DNA of 47,038 bases. Origin: MGIIa-L3 sp11892u. Lineage in GTDB: Archaea > Thermoplasmatota > Poseidoniia > Poseidoniales > Poseidoniaceae. Below are positions 7,046 to 15,900 of the stretch, in pieces; position 1 is the first letter of the stretch, and every line of letters starts with the position of its first letter. A program made the translations under genes and the position numbers. The notes beneath the pieces were generated by a model that worked only from the letters and a program-made list of their open reading frames with translations, was not told the DNA's origin and made no database searches. The DNA is taken from positions 1-47,038 of the forward strand of contig CBFHXB010000017.1 in the NCBI GenBank assembly GCA_965659685.1. Direction: 5' to 3'.

Positions 7046-9478
7046 ATGACTGAAAAGAGGGACATCGCCACACGAATGGCCGGGAATCAGAAGCAAGCTT
7101 CCATCTCTGAGTTCTTTGAGAAGAACAAGCACTTCCTCGGCTTTGACAGCCTTCACCGCTCCCTTATCACCGCCGTCAAAGAGGCGGTGGACAACGCTCT
7201 CGACGCCTGCGAAGAAGCACGCATCCTCCCCGACATCCGCATTGAGATCCGAAAGGCAGACCCGAAACGTGACGTCATCGAATTGGAAGTCGAAGACAAC
7301 GGCCCCGGTATTCCTCGCGACAGCATCGCCAAGGTGTTTGGACAGTTGCTCTTCGGTTCGCGCTTCCACGCCATCCGCCAATCCCGCGGCCAGCAGGGCA
7401 TCGGCATCACCGGTGTGGTGATGTACAGCCAATTGACCACTGGAAAGCCAACCCACGTGCGCTCCAAGATCGCCAGCGAAACCACCGCGGTCGAGATGGA
7501 GCTCGGGCTGGACACCAAGTCGAACAAGGCCATCAAGAGCAAGGAACAGCGCGTTCCATGGGTTCTCGAGGACGGCACGGAGAAGGTGTCCGGCCTGAAC
7601 GTGCGATGCCGCATGAAGGCCAAATTCCAGCGCGGCAAGCAGAGCGTGTGGCAGTACCTCCGGATGACGAGCATCGTCAATCCGCACGCCAGCATCACCT
7701 TCGTTGACCCGGACGGGGAAACGAGCCACTGGCCTCGCGTGACGGAGCGCCTTCCCCGCAAGGTCAACGCCATCAAGCCCCACCCTCACGGCATCGAACT
7801 CGGGCAGTTGAACCGTTTGGCCAAGGCCACCAAAGCGGCCAACCTCAGCATCTTCCTGAAGACCGATTTCTCGGGTGTGCCCGGTCGAGCCGTCAAAGAA
7901 ATGTGCGAAGTGTCCGGGCTTGTCGATGCCAAAGGCCAACCGCTGAAGTCGCGCCCGGGTCGCCTCGATCCTGAGCAGATTCGTGCCCTTGCTGAAACCT
8001 TCCAAGGGATTCGTGGGTACCTTCGTCCCTACCGCCTTGATCACCGCGGCTCGCGAATTTACGTTGCAAACGCCCGCCGCCCGGGCAACCCCACCGTTCC
8101 GATTGCCGATGCGAAACACGGCGACCTGCTGGACGCCCTCACCGGTGCAAGCATCGACGATCTGGTCGGCATCGTGACCGACCGCACGGACATGCATTGG
8201 GAGGAGAGCCTGACCGAATTGGTCGGGGCCGTCAGCGTTGCTCACGGTGAAGGGCCTTGGAACAAGCAAAGCGCAGATGCCATCTCCAAACATCTTCGAA
8301 AGAATTGGGATCCGCGCATCGTCTTTGAACCCGTCAAGTTGCTCAAACCGCCCATCGATTGCTTGTCGCCCATCGAAGAGCTGCTCATCAAGAAGGGGCT
8401 TTCGAAGACCATCGACTCTCGCTTCGTCACCACCCTGACCCGGGCGCCGACCGTCAGCACTGGAAACCCCTTCCAAATCGAAGTTGGTCTCATTTTCGGC
8501 GAAGGCATGCCGTCCGACTCTGCCGTCGAAGTGCTTCGCTTTGCCAACCGGGTTCCCCTGATGTACCAACAAGGCGGTTGCATGCTCACCAAGGCCATTG
8601 AATCCGTCGATTGGCGACAATATGGGCTTGATCAACCGGGTGGAAACGGCGTGCCGAAGGGGCCTGCCGCCATCCTCGTCCATCTCGCCAGCACCAACGT
8701 GCAGTTCACCTCCGAAGCCAAGGAAGCGGTCGCGGACAACGAAGAGGTCCGTGAAGAAGCGCGCAAAGCGATGCTCGAACTGGGGCGGGGCTTGCGCAAG
8801 CACTTGGAGAAGAAGAAGAAACTCGCCAAGACGCGGGAGAAATTCGAACTCATCACGGACATTTTGCCGGCCATCGCGGAAAAGTCCGCGGCCATCCTTG
8901 GCCGTGAGGTCCCGGCCTTGGCCGGATCGATCACGAAAATCATGAACGCCGTGATCGCCCAAGAGGAGACCGTTTGGGACAAGGAAAGCAAGCGCACTGA
9001 GGTGGAAATTTCGCTTCGAAACTACACCGCAAAGGCCCGCTCCTACACCTTGTTGGCCAATTGGCCGCAACGGGAAGGGGCCATCATGGTGGACAACGAA
9101 CGCGGAGGGCGCGCGGAGATGACCGGCGTCTGGGCGTGGAAATTGGAGACGCTGAAACCGGGTGAATCCGCGACCATCACCTTCGCATTGGACGGCCTTG
9201 AGAAGGGCGATTGGACGGAAACCGACGTCTTCTACCGCGGGGCTGGCGACGTCATTGGCGCCACCAAGATGGACGACGCGCTCCTTGCGGAACTTCGACG
9301 TCAGGAAGACGTGCTCACCGGCGAGCCCGACGAAGAGGAAGAGGCGTCGGAGGAGGAGGAAGCGATGCTGGAAAGCGACCCTGAACCGCCATCTTCGCCT
9401 GAAATCGACGACGAAGAACCGCCCACACCAAGCGGACCGAAACAGACCCTGTTCGATTACACGGAGGGTGACGCATGA
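7046..9478 (+). CDS. top6B: DNA topoisomerase VI subunit B
   Basis: ATPase subunit of the type IIB topoisomerase that relaxes and decatenates DNA with TopoVI-A. The GHKL fold is clear: N-box 'KEAVDNALDAC' (45-55; Glu46, Asn50), 'VEDNGPGIP' (82-90) and the glycine-rich lid 'SRGQQGIGITGVV'. The helix-two-turn-helix and transducer domains follow, the latter with basic 'LRKHLEKKKKLAKTREK'. At 810 residues it is longer than crenarchaeal versions. The extra length is mainly a C-terminal Ig-like region ('LRNYTAKARSYTLLANWP') and an acidic tail of ~50 residues ending 'SGPKQTLFDYTEGDA'. It overlaps top6A by four bases (ATGA), showing tight co-expression. Confidence 0.97.
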   Translation: MTEKRDIATRMAGNQKQASISEFFEKNKHFLGFDSLHRSLITAVKEAVDNALDACEEARILPDIRIEIRKADPKRDVIELEVEDNGPGIPRDSIAKVFGQLLFGSRFHAIRQSRGQQGIGITGVVMYSQLTTGKPTHVRSKIASETTAVEMELGLDTKSNKAIKSKEQRVPWVLEDGTEKVSGLNVRCRMKAKFQRGKQSVWQYLRMTSIVNPHASITFVDPDGETSHWPRVTERLPRKVNAIKPHPHGIELGQLNRLAKATKAANLSIFLKTDFSGVPGRAVKEMCEVSGLVDAKGQPLKSRPGRLDPEQIRALAETFQGIRGYLRPYRLDHRGSRIYVANARRPGNPTVPIADAKHGDLLDALTGASIDDLVGIVTDRTDMHWEESLTELVGAVSVAHGEGPWNKQSADAISKHLRKNWDPRIVFEPVKLLKPPIDCLSPIEELLIKKGLSKTIDSRFVTTLTRAPTVSTGNPFQIEVGLIFGEGMPSDSAVEVLRFANRVPLMYQQGGCMLTKAIESVDWRQYGLDQPGGNGVPKGPAAILVHLASTNVQFTSEAKEAVADNEEVREEARKAMLELGRGLRKHLEKKKKLAKTREKFELITDILPAIAEKSAAILGREVPALAGSITKIMNAVIAQEETVWDKESKRTEVEISLRNYTAKARSYTLLANWPQREGAIMVDNERGGRAEMTGVWAWKLETLKPGESATITFALDGLEKGDWTETDVFYRGAGDVIGATKMDDALLAELRRQEDVLTGEPDEEEEASEEEEAMLESDPEPPSSPEIDDEEPPTPSGPKQTLFDYTEGDA

Positions 9479-10575
9479 GCGACAGAACGCATTCCCCTGA
9501 AGAGACGAAAAGCGCGCTGCACGACGTGGTCGTCGAAATGTACGACCGCATCGTCAAGGGCGAGCCACCGACGATGACCCTGCCCGTTCGAACCAAGAAC
9601 AACATCACGTTCAACACGCGATTGGGCGTCTACAAGTATGGAAAATCCACCTCGGTGCGCGACGCCACCTCACTTCGGTCCGCCAAGCAATTGCTTCGCG
9701 CGCTCCACGTGGTCGAGTTCATCGAAGAGATGATCGACGCCGGCAAATCGAGCACCCTCAGGGAGATGTACTACATCTCGGAAGGCTGGGGCCACGGGAA
9801 GTTTGGCTCGCAAAACGAGAGCAACAACCTCGCCGAGGACCTCGAAGTGGTCACCAAGTGCCTGCGTGAGGACTTCAAGCTCCGGCCCGAGGAGGACGGT
9901 GCGCGCATCATTGGGAACATCACTTTGCAGGAGCGCAACCGACGCGGCGAGTGGATGCGCATCAACGCCCGTGACGACGTCGGAGATTCGGGATACGGTG
10001 TGCCGTACAACGTGGAATCCGAGAAGTTAGAACTCATCGAGCACGACGTGGATTTCATCATGGCCATCGAGACCGGCGGTATGTTCGATCGACTCATCGA
10101 AAACGGATTCGACGAGGACCATCGCTGTGCATTGGTCCACCTCAAGGGCCAACCGGCCCGCTCCACCCGGCGCATCATGAAACGGATGAGCGAGGAATGG
10201 GATTTGCCCGTCGTGGTCTTTGCCGACTGTGACCCCTGGTCCTATCGCATCCACGCTTCCATCGCCTATGGTGCCATCAAAACAGCCCACATTTCGGAAT
10301 ACCTCGCCACGCCCACCGCCACCTACCTCGGCATCACGGCCGACGACATCGTGGCCTATGACCTGCCAAGCGATGACCTTTCCAAGAAGGACATTGAAGC
10401 CTTGAATGCAGAATTGACGGACCCGCGTTTCCAAGACCCATGGTGGCAGGAACAGATCAACATGATGCTTGAACTTGGAAAGAAGGCTGAGCAGCAATCG
10501 TTGGCCAAATACGGTCTCGATTTCGTGACCGACACGTACCTCCCAGAGAAGTTGGCGGAACTCGGTCTGGCCTGA
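9475..10575 (+). CDS. top6A: DNA topoisomerase VI subunit A (Spo11-like)
   Basis: DNA-cleaving subunit of topoisomerase VI, 366 residues, the family's normal size. The winged-helix (5Y-CAP) part contains 'STLREMYYISEGW'; one of Tyr99/Tyr100 is the nucleophile that forms the 5'-phosphotyrosyl link. The TOPRIM domain follows with 'MAIETGGMFDRL' (Glu) and 'VVVFADCDPWSYRI' (the DxD Mg2+ ligands). The ATG lies inside the end of top6B, giving a B-A order and translational coupling. All catalytic residues I can check are present. Confidence 0.97.
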   Translation: MSDRTHSPEETKSALHDVVVEMYDRIVKGEPPTMTLPVRTKNNITFNTRLGVYKYGKSTSVRDATSLRSAKQLLRALHVVEFIEEMIDAGKSSTLREMYYISEGWGHGKFGSQNESNNLAEDLEVVTKCLREDFKLRPEEDGARIIGNITLQERNRRGEWMRINARDDVGDSGYGVPYNVESEKLELIEHDVDFIMAIETGGMFDRLIENGFDEDHRCALVHLKGQPARSTRRIMKRMSEEWDLPVVVFADCDPWSYRIHASIAYGAIKTAHISEYLATPTATYLGITADDIVAYDLPSDDLSKKDIEALNAELTDPRFQDPWWQEQINMMLELGKKAEQQSLAKYGLDFVTDTYLPEKLAELGLA

Positions 10576-10619
10576 TGGATTGGCGCGAGGCTTCTTGACG
10601 GTGGAGCCGACGGGGGACC

Positions 10620-11558
10620 GTGGTGCCCGAACCGCCAGCGGCCTCGCCTTGGCCCCTTCGCATCGTGGTGCTTGGTGGCGTCATGCTGCTGTCCAGCTTC
10701 ATCCTCTTCGGCTCGATGGGCGGTACGCTCAACGAAGCCTTCGACCCACGAAGCACCAACGTCGCTGAAGTTTCAGGCGGAGGAGAAGTGCTCAGCGACC
10801 TCCGCCCGGTGTGCCATGCGCTCTACGTGACCGCGGACCACGCGGGCAACGCCAGCCTGCTTCGCTCGGACGGGTGGTCGGCCACCGGGACGGCGCTCGA
10901 AGAATCGCCGTGCAAGAGCGAATGGGAACCGATGACGGTCGAGCGGGGTGTGCTCTTCGTGCGCGTCGCTGCATGGGACGTGGAAGAGGAAGGCGAACAT
11001 TTGCTCCAGCTCGACGCCGACGAGGAGGTGGTGGCGTGGTTGGTCGACGTTCCCGCAATGGAGCAAGGCATGCTCTCCTCACCGTACATCCTCGCTGCGT
11101 TCGGACTGTGCACCTTTGGTGTGCTGCTGCTGCCAGTGGGCCTAACCCTCCTGTTTTCTGAGCGCCGTCGGCGTGGCCAGCGCGTCATGGTGGTCGCCGC
11201 CAACGGACAGGTGCAACCCCTAACACCTGGGGGTTCGGAGGTCTTTGGCATGCCCACTCAGGCCCGGGAGACCGACCTGCCCTTTGACCCGATGACCGGG
11301 GCCTATCGGGACAACGATGCGCCAGCGTCTGGCGTGGATGCAGCACCCGACGGCATGCTCACCACCGAACAGGTGTATGCCCTGATGAGAGGTGACATCG
11401 AAGGAGCCCTCCCTCCCGAAGCCCGACCCGATGGCCCGCGGGACCCCTTCGTGGCCACGAGCCGCCGGACCGCCCCGACAAAGCCAGCACCTTCCAAGCC
11501 GGCTGAAGAAGCGCAGCCGGGCAACGCGTCGTGGGAATCGTGGGACGACGGTCCGTGA
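10620..11558 (+). CDS. Two-span membrane protein, unknown function
   Basis: 312 residues from GTG 10620. I do not recognise a family. There is an N-terminal span (about 13-33), an outside domain of ~115 residues with two cysteines (65 and 98) that could form a disulfide, and a second span (about 154-180, 'YILAAFGLCTFGVLLLPVGL') followed by Arg-rich 'SERRRRGQR'. A ~125-residue Pro/Asp-rich cytosolic tail follows, containing 'LTTEQVYALMRGDIEG'. The positive-inside rule supports an exterior loop. It lies 44 bases after top6A and 9 bases before another protein of the same layout, so the two probably form a transcript and may act together. Confidence 0.7.
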   Translation: MVPEPPAASPWPLRIVVLGGVMLLSSFILFGSMGGTLNEAFDPRSTNVAEVSGGGEVLSDLRPVCHALYVTADHAGNASLLRSDGWSATGTALEESPCKSEWEPMTVERGVLFVRVAAWDVEEEGEHLLQLDADEEVVAWLVDVPAMEQGMLSSPYILAAFGLCTFGVLLLPVGLTLLFSERRRRGQRVMVVAANGQVQPLTPGGSEVFGMPTQARETDLPFDPMTGAYRDNDAPASGVDAAPDGMLTTEQVYALMRGDIEGALPPEARPDGPRDPFVATSRRTAPTKPAPSKPAEEAQPGNASWESWDDGP

Positions 11559-11567
11559 GGCAGGAGC

Positions 11568-12176
11568 ATGATTGCGAACATCACACGGATCGTCGCCGCG
11601 GTGTTGGCCCTCGTGATGTTCGCGCTGTTCTTCTTCGCACCACCGGCCTTGCTTTCCGATGCAGGCGAGGAAAGCGCCATGCTGCCACCCTGCGACGTGG
11701 ACGAAGGCTTGCCGTTCATCGACGACGACGAAGTCACCTGCTACTGGGGCATGTCCGAAGACGTCGTGGAACTGGTAAAGGCCGTCGACAGCGTGGACGT
11801 CACCATCGGCGTGTCCTGGGAAAAGGACGGCGTCTGGGTGGGTGTGGCGCGAGCCTCCGAGGCGAGCAAATGCACGCTCCGCGACGGCTACTACGAATGC
11901 CCGCAGAACGGCGTGGACCTTCTTGCGGGCGGACCGTCCGCTGACGGAGGCTTCAGGTGGACGGCCAGCAGCGGCGACGTACGCTTCGTGGTCGGTGGAG
12001 ACGACAGTCAGCAATTGCAGCAATTCGACGTGGCTTGGGAATACGAAGCCTCCCTGCCGGGTGCGACCGGCTCCCTGTGGCTCCTCCTCATCGGAACCCT
12101 CTGCCTCGTCTACGCCCTGGTTGGACCTGGGCGTCTGTGGAGTTGGGGCGTGGATTGGTTGTTCGTGTTCTCTTAG
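11568..12176 (+). CDS. Two-span membrane protein with Cys-paired exterior domain
   Basis: 202 residues with no recognised family. The N-terminal hydrophobic helix (7-29, 'RIVAAVLALVMFALFFFAPP') is followed by an exterior domain with four cysteines in two pairs ('PPCDVDEG...VTCYWG' and 'SKCTLRDGYYECPQ'), which look like two disulfides. A second span near the C-terminus ('GSLWLLLIGTLCLVYALV') ends in Trp-rich 'GRLWSWGVDWLFVF'. The topology resembles the preceding gene without its long tail. Only nine bases separate the two, and the HTH regulator begins 50 bases after its TAG stop. Confidence 0.7.
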   Translation: MIANITRIVAAVLALVMFALFFFAPPALLSDAGEESAMLPPCDVDEGLPFIDDDEVTCYWGMSEDVVELVKAVDSVDVTIGVSWEKDGVWVGVARASEASKCTLRDGYYECPQNGVDLLAGGPSADGGFRWTASSGDVRFVVGGDDSQQLQQFDVAWEYEASLPGATGSLWLLLIGTLCLVYALVGPGRLWSWGVDWLFVFS

Positions 12177-12226
12177 GGACGACGCCTTCAAAGAAGGCCT
12201 CGACTGTTGAACCACTGGTTGAGGAG

Positions 12227-12979
12227 ATGAGTGACGCGTCGACGACCCTCCGATTGATCCAAAACGAGGTGCGCCGAGGCATTCTCGAACGTCTTGTTCG
12301 TGAGCCGCACTACCCCATGCAACTCGCGGAGCTCCTCAACGTCAGCCAACCTGCCATCAACAAGCACCTGAAAGAGTTGGAACGGGGCGGCTTGGTCACC
12401 AAAGAGAAAGTGCCCAGCGACAAAGGCGGACCTCCCAAGCGCATCTACAGCGTCACCCAAGCGGTCTCGGTTCGCGTGGATCTCGGACCCGACCTGTTTC
12501 GAATTGAGCAACGCGATTTGCCCAAGGGTGGACCGATGCGGTTGACCTCAACCCTTCCCGAAAACGCCCGCCATGTCGCAGAGGCCGTCAGCGGCCGCAA
12601 GAAAATCGCCGTGGGTGAAGGCATCGAACACCTGCGTCACCTCAGTGAGTCCCTCGACGCTTTGGACCGCGAGCGTGACGCCCTCATTGCCCTGCATCAG
12701 CAGGTGCAAAGCCGAATCTCCGCGGCGGTTGAAGCGGATTTCGAGGCTTACGAAGAGCGTGCTTTGGTCCACCGCTTGCTGGAATCGCCCAACGAACGCC
12801 TCGACACACTGGCGCTTGGGCAGCACCTCGGGCTTGGTCGACAGGAAGTCGCCGCCATGGTCGACGAGGTCGGCGCCAGGCTGGAGCGTCAACTCGCTGA
12901 GCGAGCTGGGCACGTGCTGGCCGTCAAGCCAAACAGCGACCTGCGCTGGTGGCTCGGCAGCGTCAAGCGCCGCCGCTGA
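12227..12979 (+). CDS. ArsR/winged-helix transcriptional regulator with second HTH-like region
   Basis: 250 residues. The N-terminal winged helix is of ArsR type: 'VRRGILERLVREPHYPMQLAE', recognition helix 'VSQPAINKHLKELERGGLV' and wing 'KGGPPKRIYSVT'. A coiled-coil-like stretch ('LDALDRERDALIALHQQVQS') follows, then a second possible HTH ('LDTLALGQHLGLGRQEVAAMV'). The frame extends upstream to 11957, overlapping the previous gene, but GAGGAG directly before ATG 12227 and the family start fix the beginning there. There are no metal-binding cysteines, so it is unlikely to be a metal sensor. The adjacent membrane-protein genes or the big divergent surface protein are plausible targets; that is a guess. 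Confidence 0.85.
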   Translation: MSDASTTLRLIQNEVRRGILERLVREPHYPMQLAELLNVSQPAINKHLKELERGGLVTKEKVPSDKGGPPKRIYSVTQAVSVRVDLGPDLFRIEQRDLPKGGPMRLTSTLPENARHVAEAVSGRKKIAVGEGIEHLRHLSESLDALDRERDALIALHQQVQSRISAAVEADFEAYEERALVHRLLESPNERLDTLALGQHLGLGRQEVAAMVDEVGARLERQLAERAGHVLAVKPNSDLRWWLGSVKRRR

Positions 12980-12993
12980 GCCAAGGCTCTGGA

Positions 12994-15900
12994 TCAGAGT
13001 CCGTCTTCGTCGCTCAGGACGCTCATCAGCGAGGACTGCTCAGCAATGCGGGCCTTGACCGCGCCACGACGAGCAGCACCGACGAGGAAGAGCACGCCAA
13101 ACAGCGCCACCGTCAGCAAGACGACGGCACCGGGCAGGGCCGTCGCGCTGACGACCTCGGCCGCCACGTCAAGGGCGGGAGCGTTCGAGGAAAGCTCCTC
13201 TGGGAGGTAGACGATGTTGTCGCGCTCGCTGCCTTCGACGATTTCGTTGGTCGGGTCGATCATCACATAGACGGCCTTGCTGCCGGCGCTCACGGGGTAG
13301 AGCAGGTAGATCTCGACCTGCTTCTCCTCTTCAGCGTCGGTCGGTGCGAGGATGGCGCCGACCACTTGGCGCATGACGATGTCTTCGTCAGCACAGCCTT
13401 CCCTTCGGAGGTCCTGCTTGATGTCCTCGTCAATGCGGCGTTGCTCGCAGAGGATGATCTCGATGTCCGTGGCGTGGGTGTTGCCGTCGTTGGCAAGCAC
13501 GACGCGAACCGGAATGGTGTCGCCCACCTTGGCACTCCCTTCAGAGGCTTCGGCTTCGACGATCTTCAGGTTCGGCGCACGAAGGCGCAGCGTCACGATG
13601 AGTTCGTTCGAATCAAGGTCGTCGCCGGCCCATTCTGGGCTGTCGTCGTGGTCACCGCCGGCTTCGGCATCGCCGTGCAGGCTGGTCACCTTCAGACCGA
13701 TGTCGCGCGTGGTCAACGTGGCATCGGTGCCGATGTTGACGGCGGCAACCATGCCGATGGTCGTGTACGCGTCCATCTCCGGCATCCGCCAGGTGTCCTT
13801 GTCCTCAAGGTAGACGCAACGGTCTTCGGGGAAGGCACTGGCGGTGCTCATCAGCACCTCGCAAGGCACGGTGGTGAACAGGTCGGCACCGATCTGCTCC
13901 ACCTGCATCCATTCCACGCTCCACGAGGAGAGGGAACCCATGCCAGGAACGGTGTTCCACAGCACGTCGTCGCCATCACGGTTGCTGGTGTGGTTGTGCA
14001 GGCTTGGCGTGTCGGGCACGTTGCCGTAGTTGGTGATGTTTACCTCAAAGGACACCACACGTCCAGGCGCGGAGGTCTTGACCGGGTTGTCCACCCTTGG
14101 GTCCATGGAAATTCGCATGTCGTGGAATTCGTTCACTTGGACGTTGAACACCAGGGTGTCACGGAGCCGCGTTTCGCGGCCCTTGTCGTCAGGATAGGCT
14201 TCCTCAGAGAAGGCTTCGAAGACCACGGTGTATGCACCGGCCTCGACTTGGTCGGGCACGTTCATTCGGACTTCGAAGGTCTGGTAGGTGTCACGGGAGA
14301 GCTCTTGCAACGCGTTGCGGGGCACGTCGATGTCCCAAAGGACGTCAACGCCCGAGGCGTCGGTCACGCGGGCAAGGCGGAAGTCGTAGCGGTCGGGACC
14401 GTTGCCTTCGTTGCGCACGGTGATCGGCAGAAGCCACTCTTCACCGGGGTTGACGTAGAGGTCTTCGCCAACCTCTGGGTCCACGCCGGCATCAAGGTCG
14501 TACACGTGAATCACGTTGGTCGAGAGCAGCACGGAATCCGAGATGCGTGGGTAGGAGTCCAAGTTGGCCTTCAGCGTCACGGCCGGTCCGAGGCCTGCCG
14601 TGGCGTTGCTCGGAGCGCAGACGTCCACGTACACGGTGTGCGTCACGGATTCGTCGCCGCCAAGGATTTCCCACGTGCGCGGTTCGTTGAGGCCCAGGGC
14701 GTTGCCGCCTGGAGCGTCGCGGAAGTCCACTTCAACGGTCCAGTGCTCCATCCGCCACGTCGGCAGATCGATTTCGGCCGGGCGGGCCTCGGGGGCACCG
14801 GGCGTGGTGAAGACGAGGTCTCCAGAATCGAAGTTCTTCGTCACGGGCACAGAGTATTCGGTGCACTGGCCCGGAAGGACGTACTCAAGGCTGTCAATTT
14901 CAGCGTCTTCAAAGACGATGTTTCCGGTGGACCGGATCGAGACGAACACCTGCAGTTCGAGGATGTCGTAGGTGCCTTGTTGCACCGACTTCACCGGTTC
15001 GCCGGCGGACCATCCCTTGAGGTAGATGACGAACAACCCGGGGTCTTCGGTCGTCGGGACGCTGACCTCGAGGTTCTTGGTCACCGATTGTCCGGGATCG
15101 AGTTCGACCGAGGTGGGGAAGTTGACCTGCCACGCGAAGGGCAGGACCCATTCGGCTTGACCTTCGAGGGTCGCAGGATCCCAGAAGTCGAACCGGTCGA
15201 AGACGTTCCCTGTGTTGGTGATGGTGATCGAGAAAATCGCCGTTTGGCCCTGCTCGATGTCAGCGATGCTGTGTGAGGTTTCGAGGTTGATGCCGTGCAC
15301 CACGTCCATCTTCGTCAGCGTGATCAGCGAGGATTGAATCGCCGGATCGGACGTGGATTTTGACGTCACCACGATGCTCGCAAATTCGTCTTCGTTGGCT
15401 TGGTAAATCGACGGAGCCTTGACGCGCATGTAGAAGCGGGCAAGTTCGCCGCCAGCGAGCGGAACCACCGTGTCGGGGAAGATGGTCGTGTGGTTGTCCG
15501 CGAAGTAGAGGGTTGCCGTCCAGTTCTGCGGCACGCCTGAGACGTTGAGCGTGTAGGCGTCGGCCACCAGATCTGTTGGCCCTGGCGTGGAGTTGTTCAC
15601 GGTGAGGTTGTACACCGTTTGCTCGCCGGGTTCGATGACGTGGTAGTAGGTCTCACCCACGTCAAGTTCGACGTCCACTTGTCCCGTCAAGATGTGGGAA
15701 TAACAGATGGTGAACCGGTTGTTGTTCGCCTCGTCGCTGCATTTGTTCGTGTCCGACCATGCGATGTGTGCACCGCTTCCCAAGTCGTTTGAGAAGGCCG
15801 GAGGCATGCCGATGGACGGTTGACGGCCGTTTTCTGGACCGAGCTTGTTGGAGTTCCAGCGCGTCACGGGAGCAATCTCCCAGGGGTCGATGGCGGTCAG

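Noticed and set aside
6965..9070. 701-codon open frame on the minus strand opposite top6B
   Set aside because: It is a shadow of a highly conserved gene in GC-rich DNA; its translation has no domain and is rich in residues typical of antisense frames.
11957..12226. Upstream extension of the HTH regulator
   Set aside because: It overlaps the previous gene in another frame, and the GAGGAG before ATG 12227 marks the real start.
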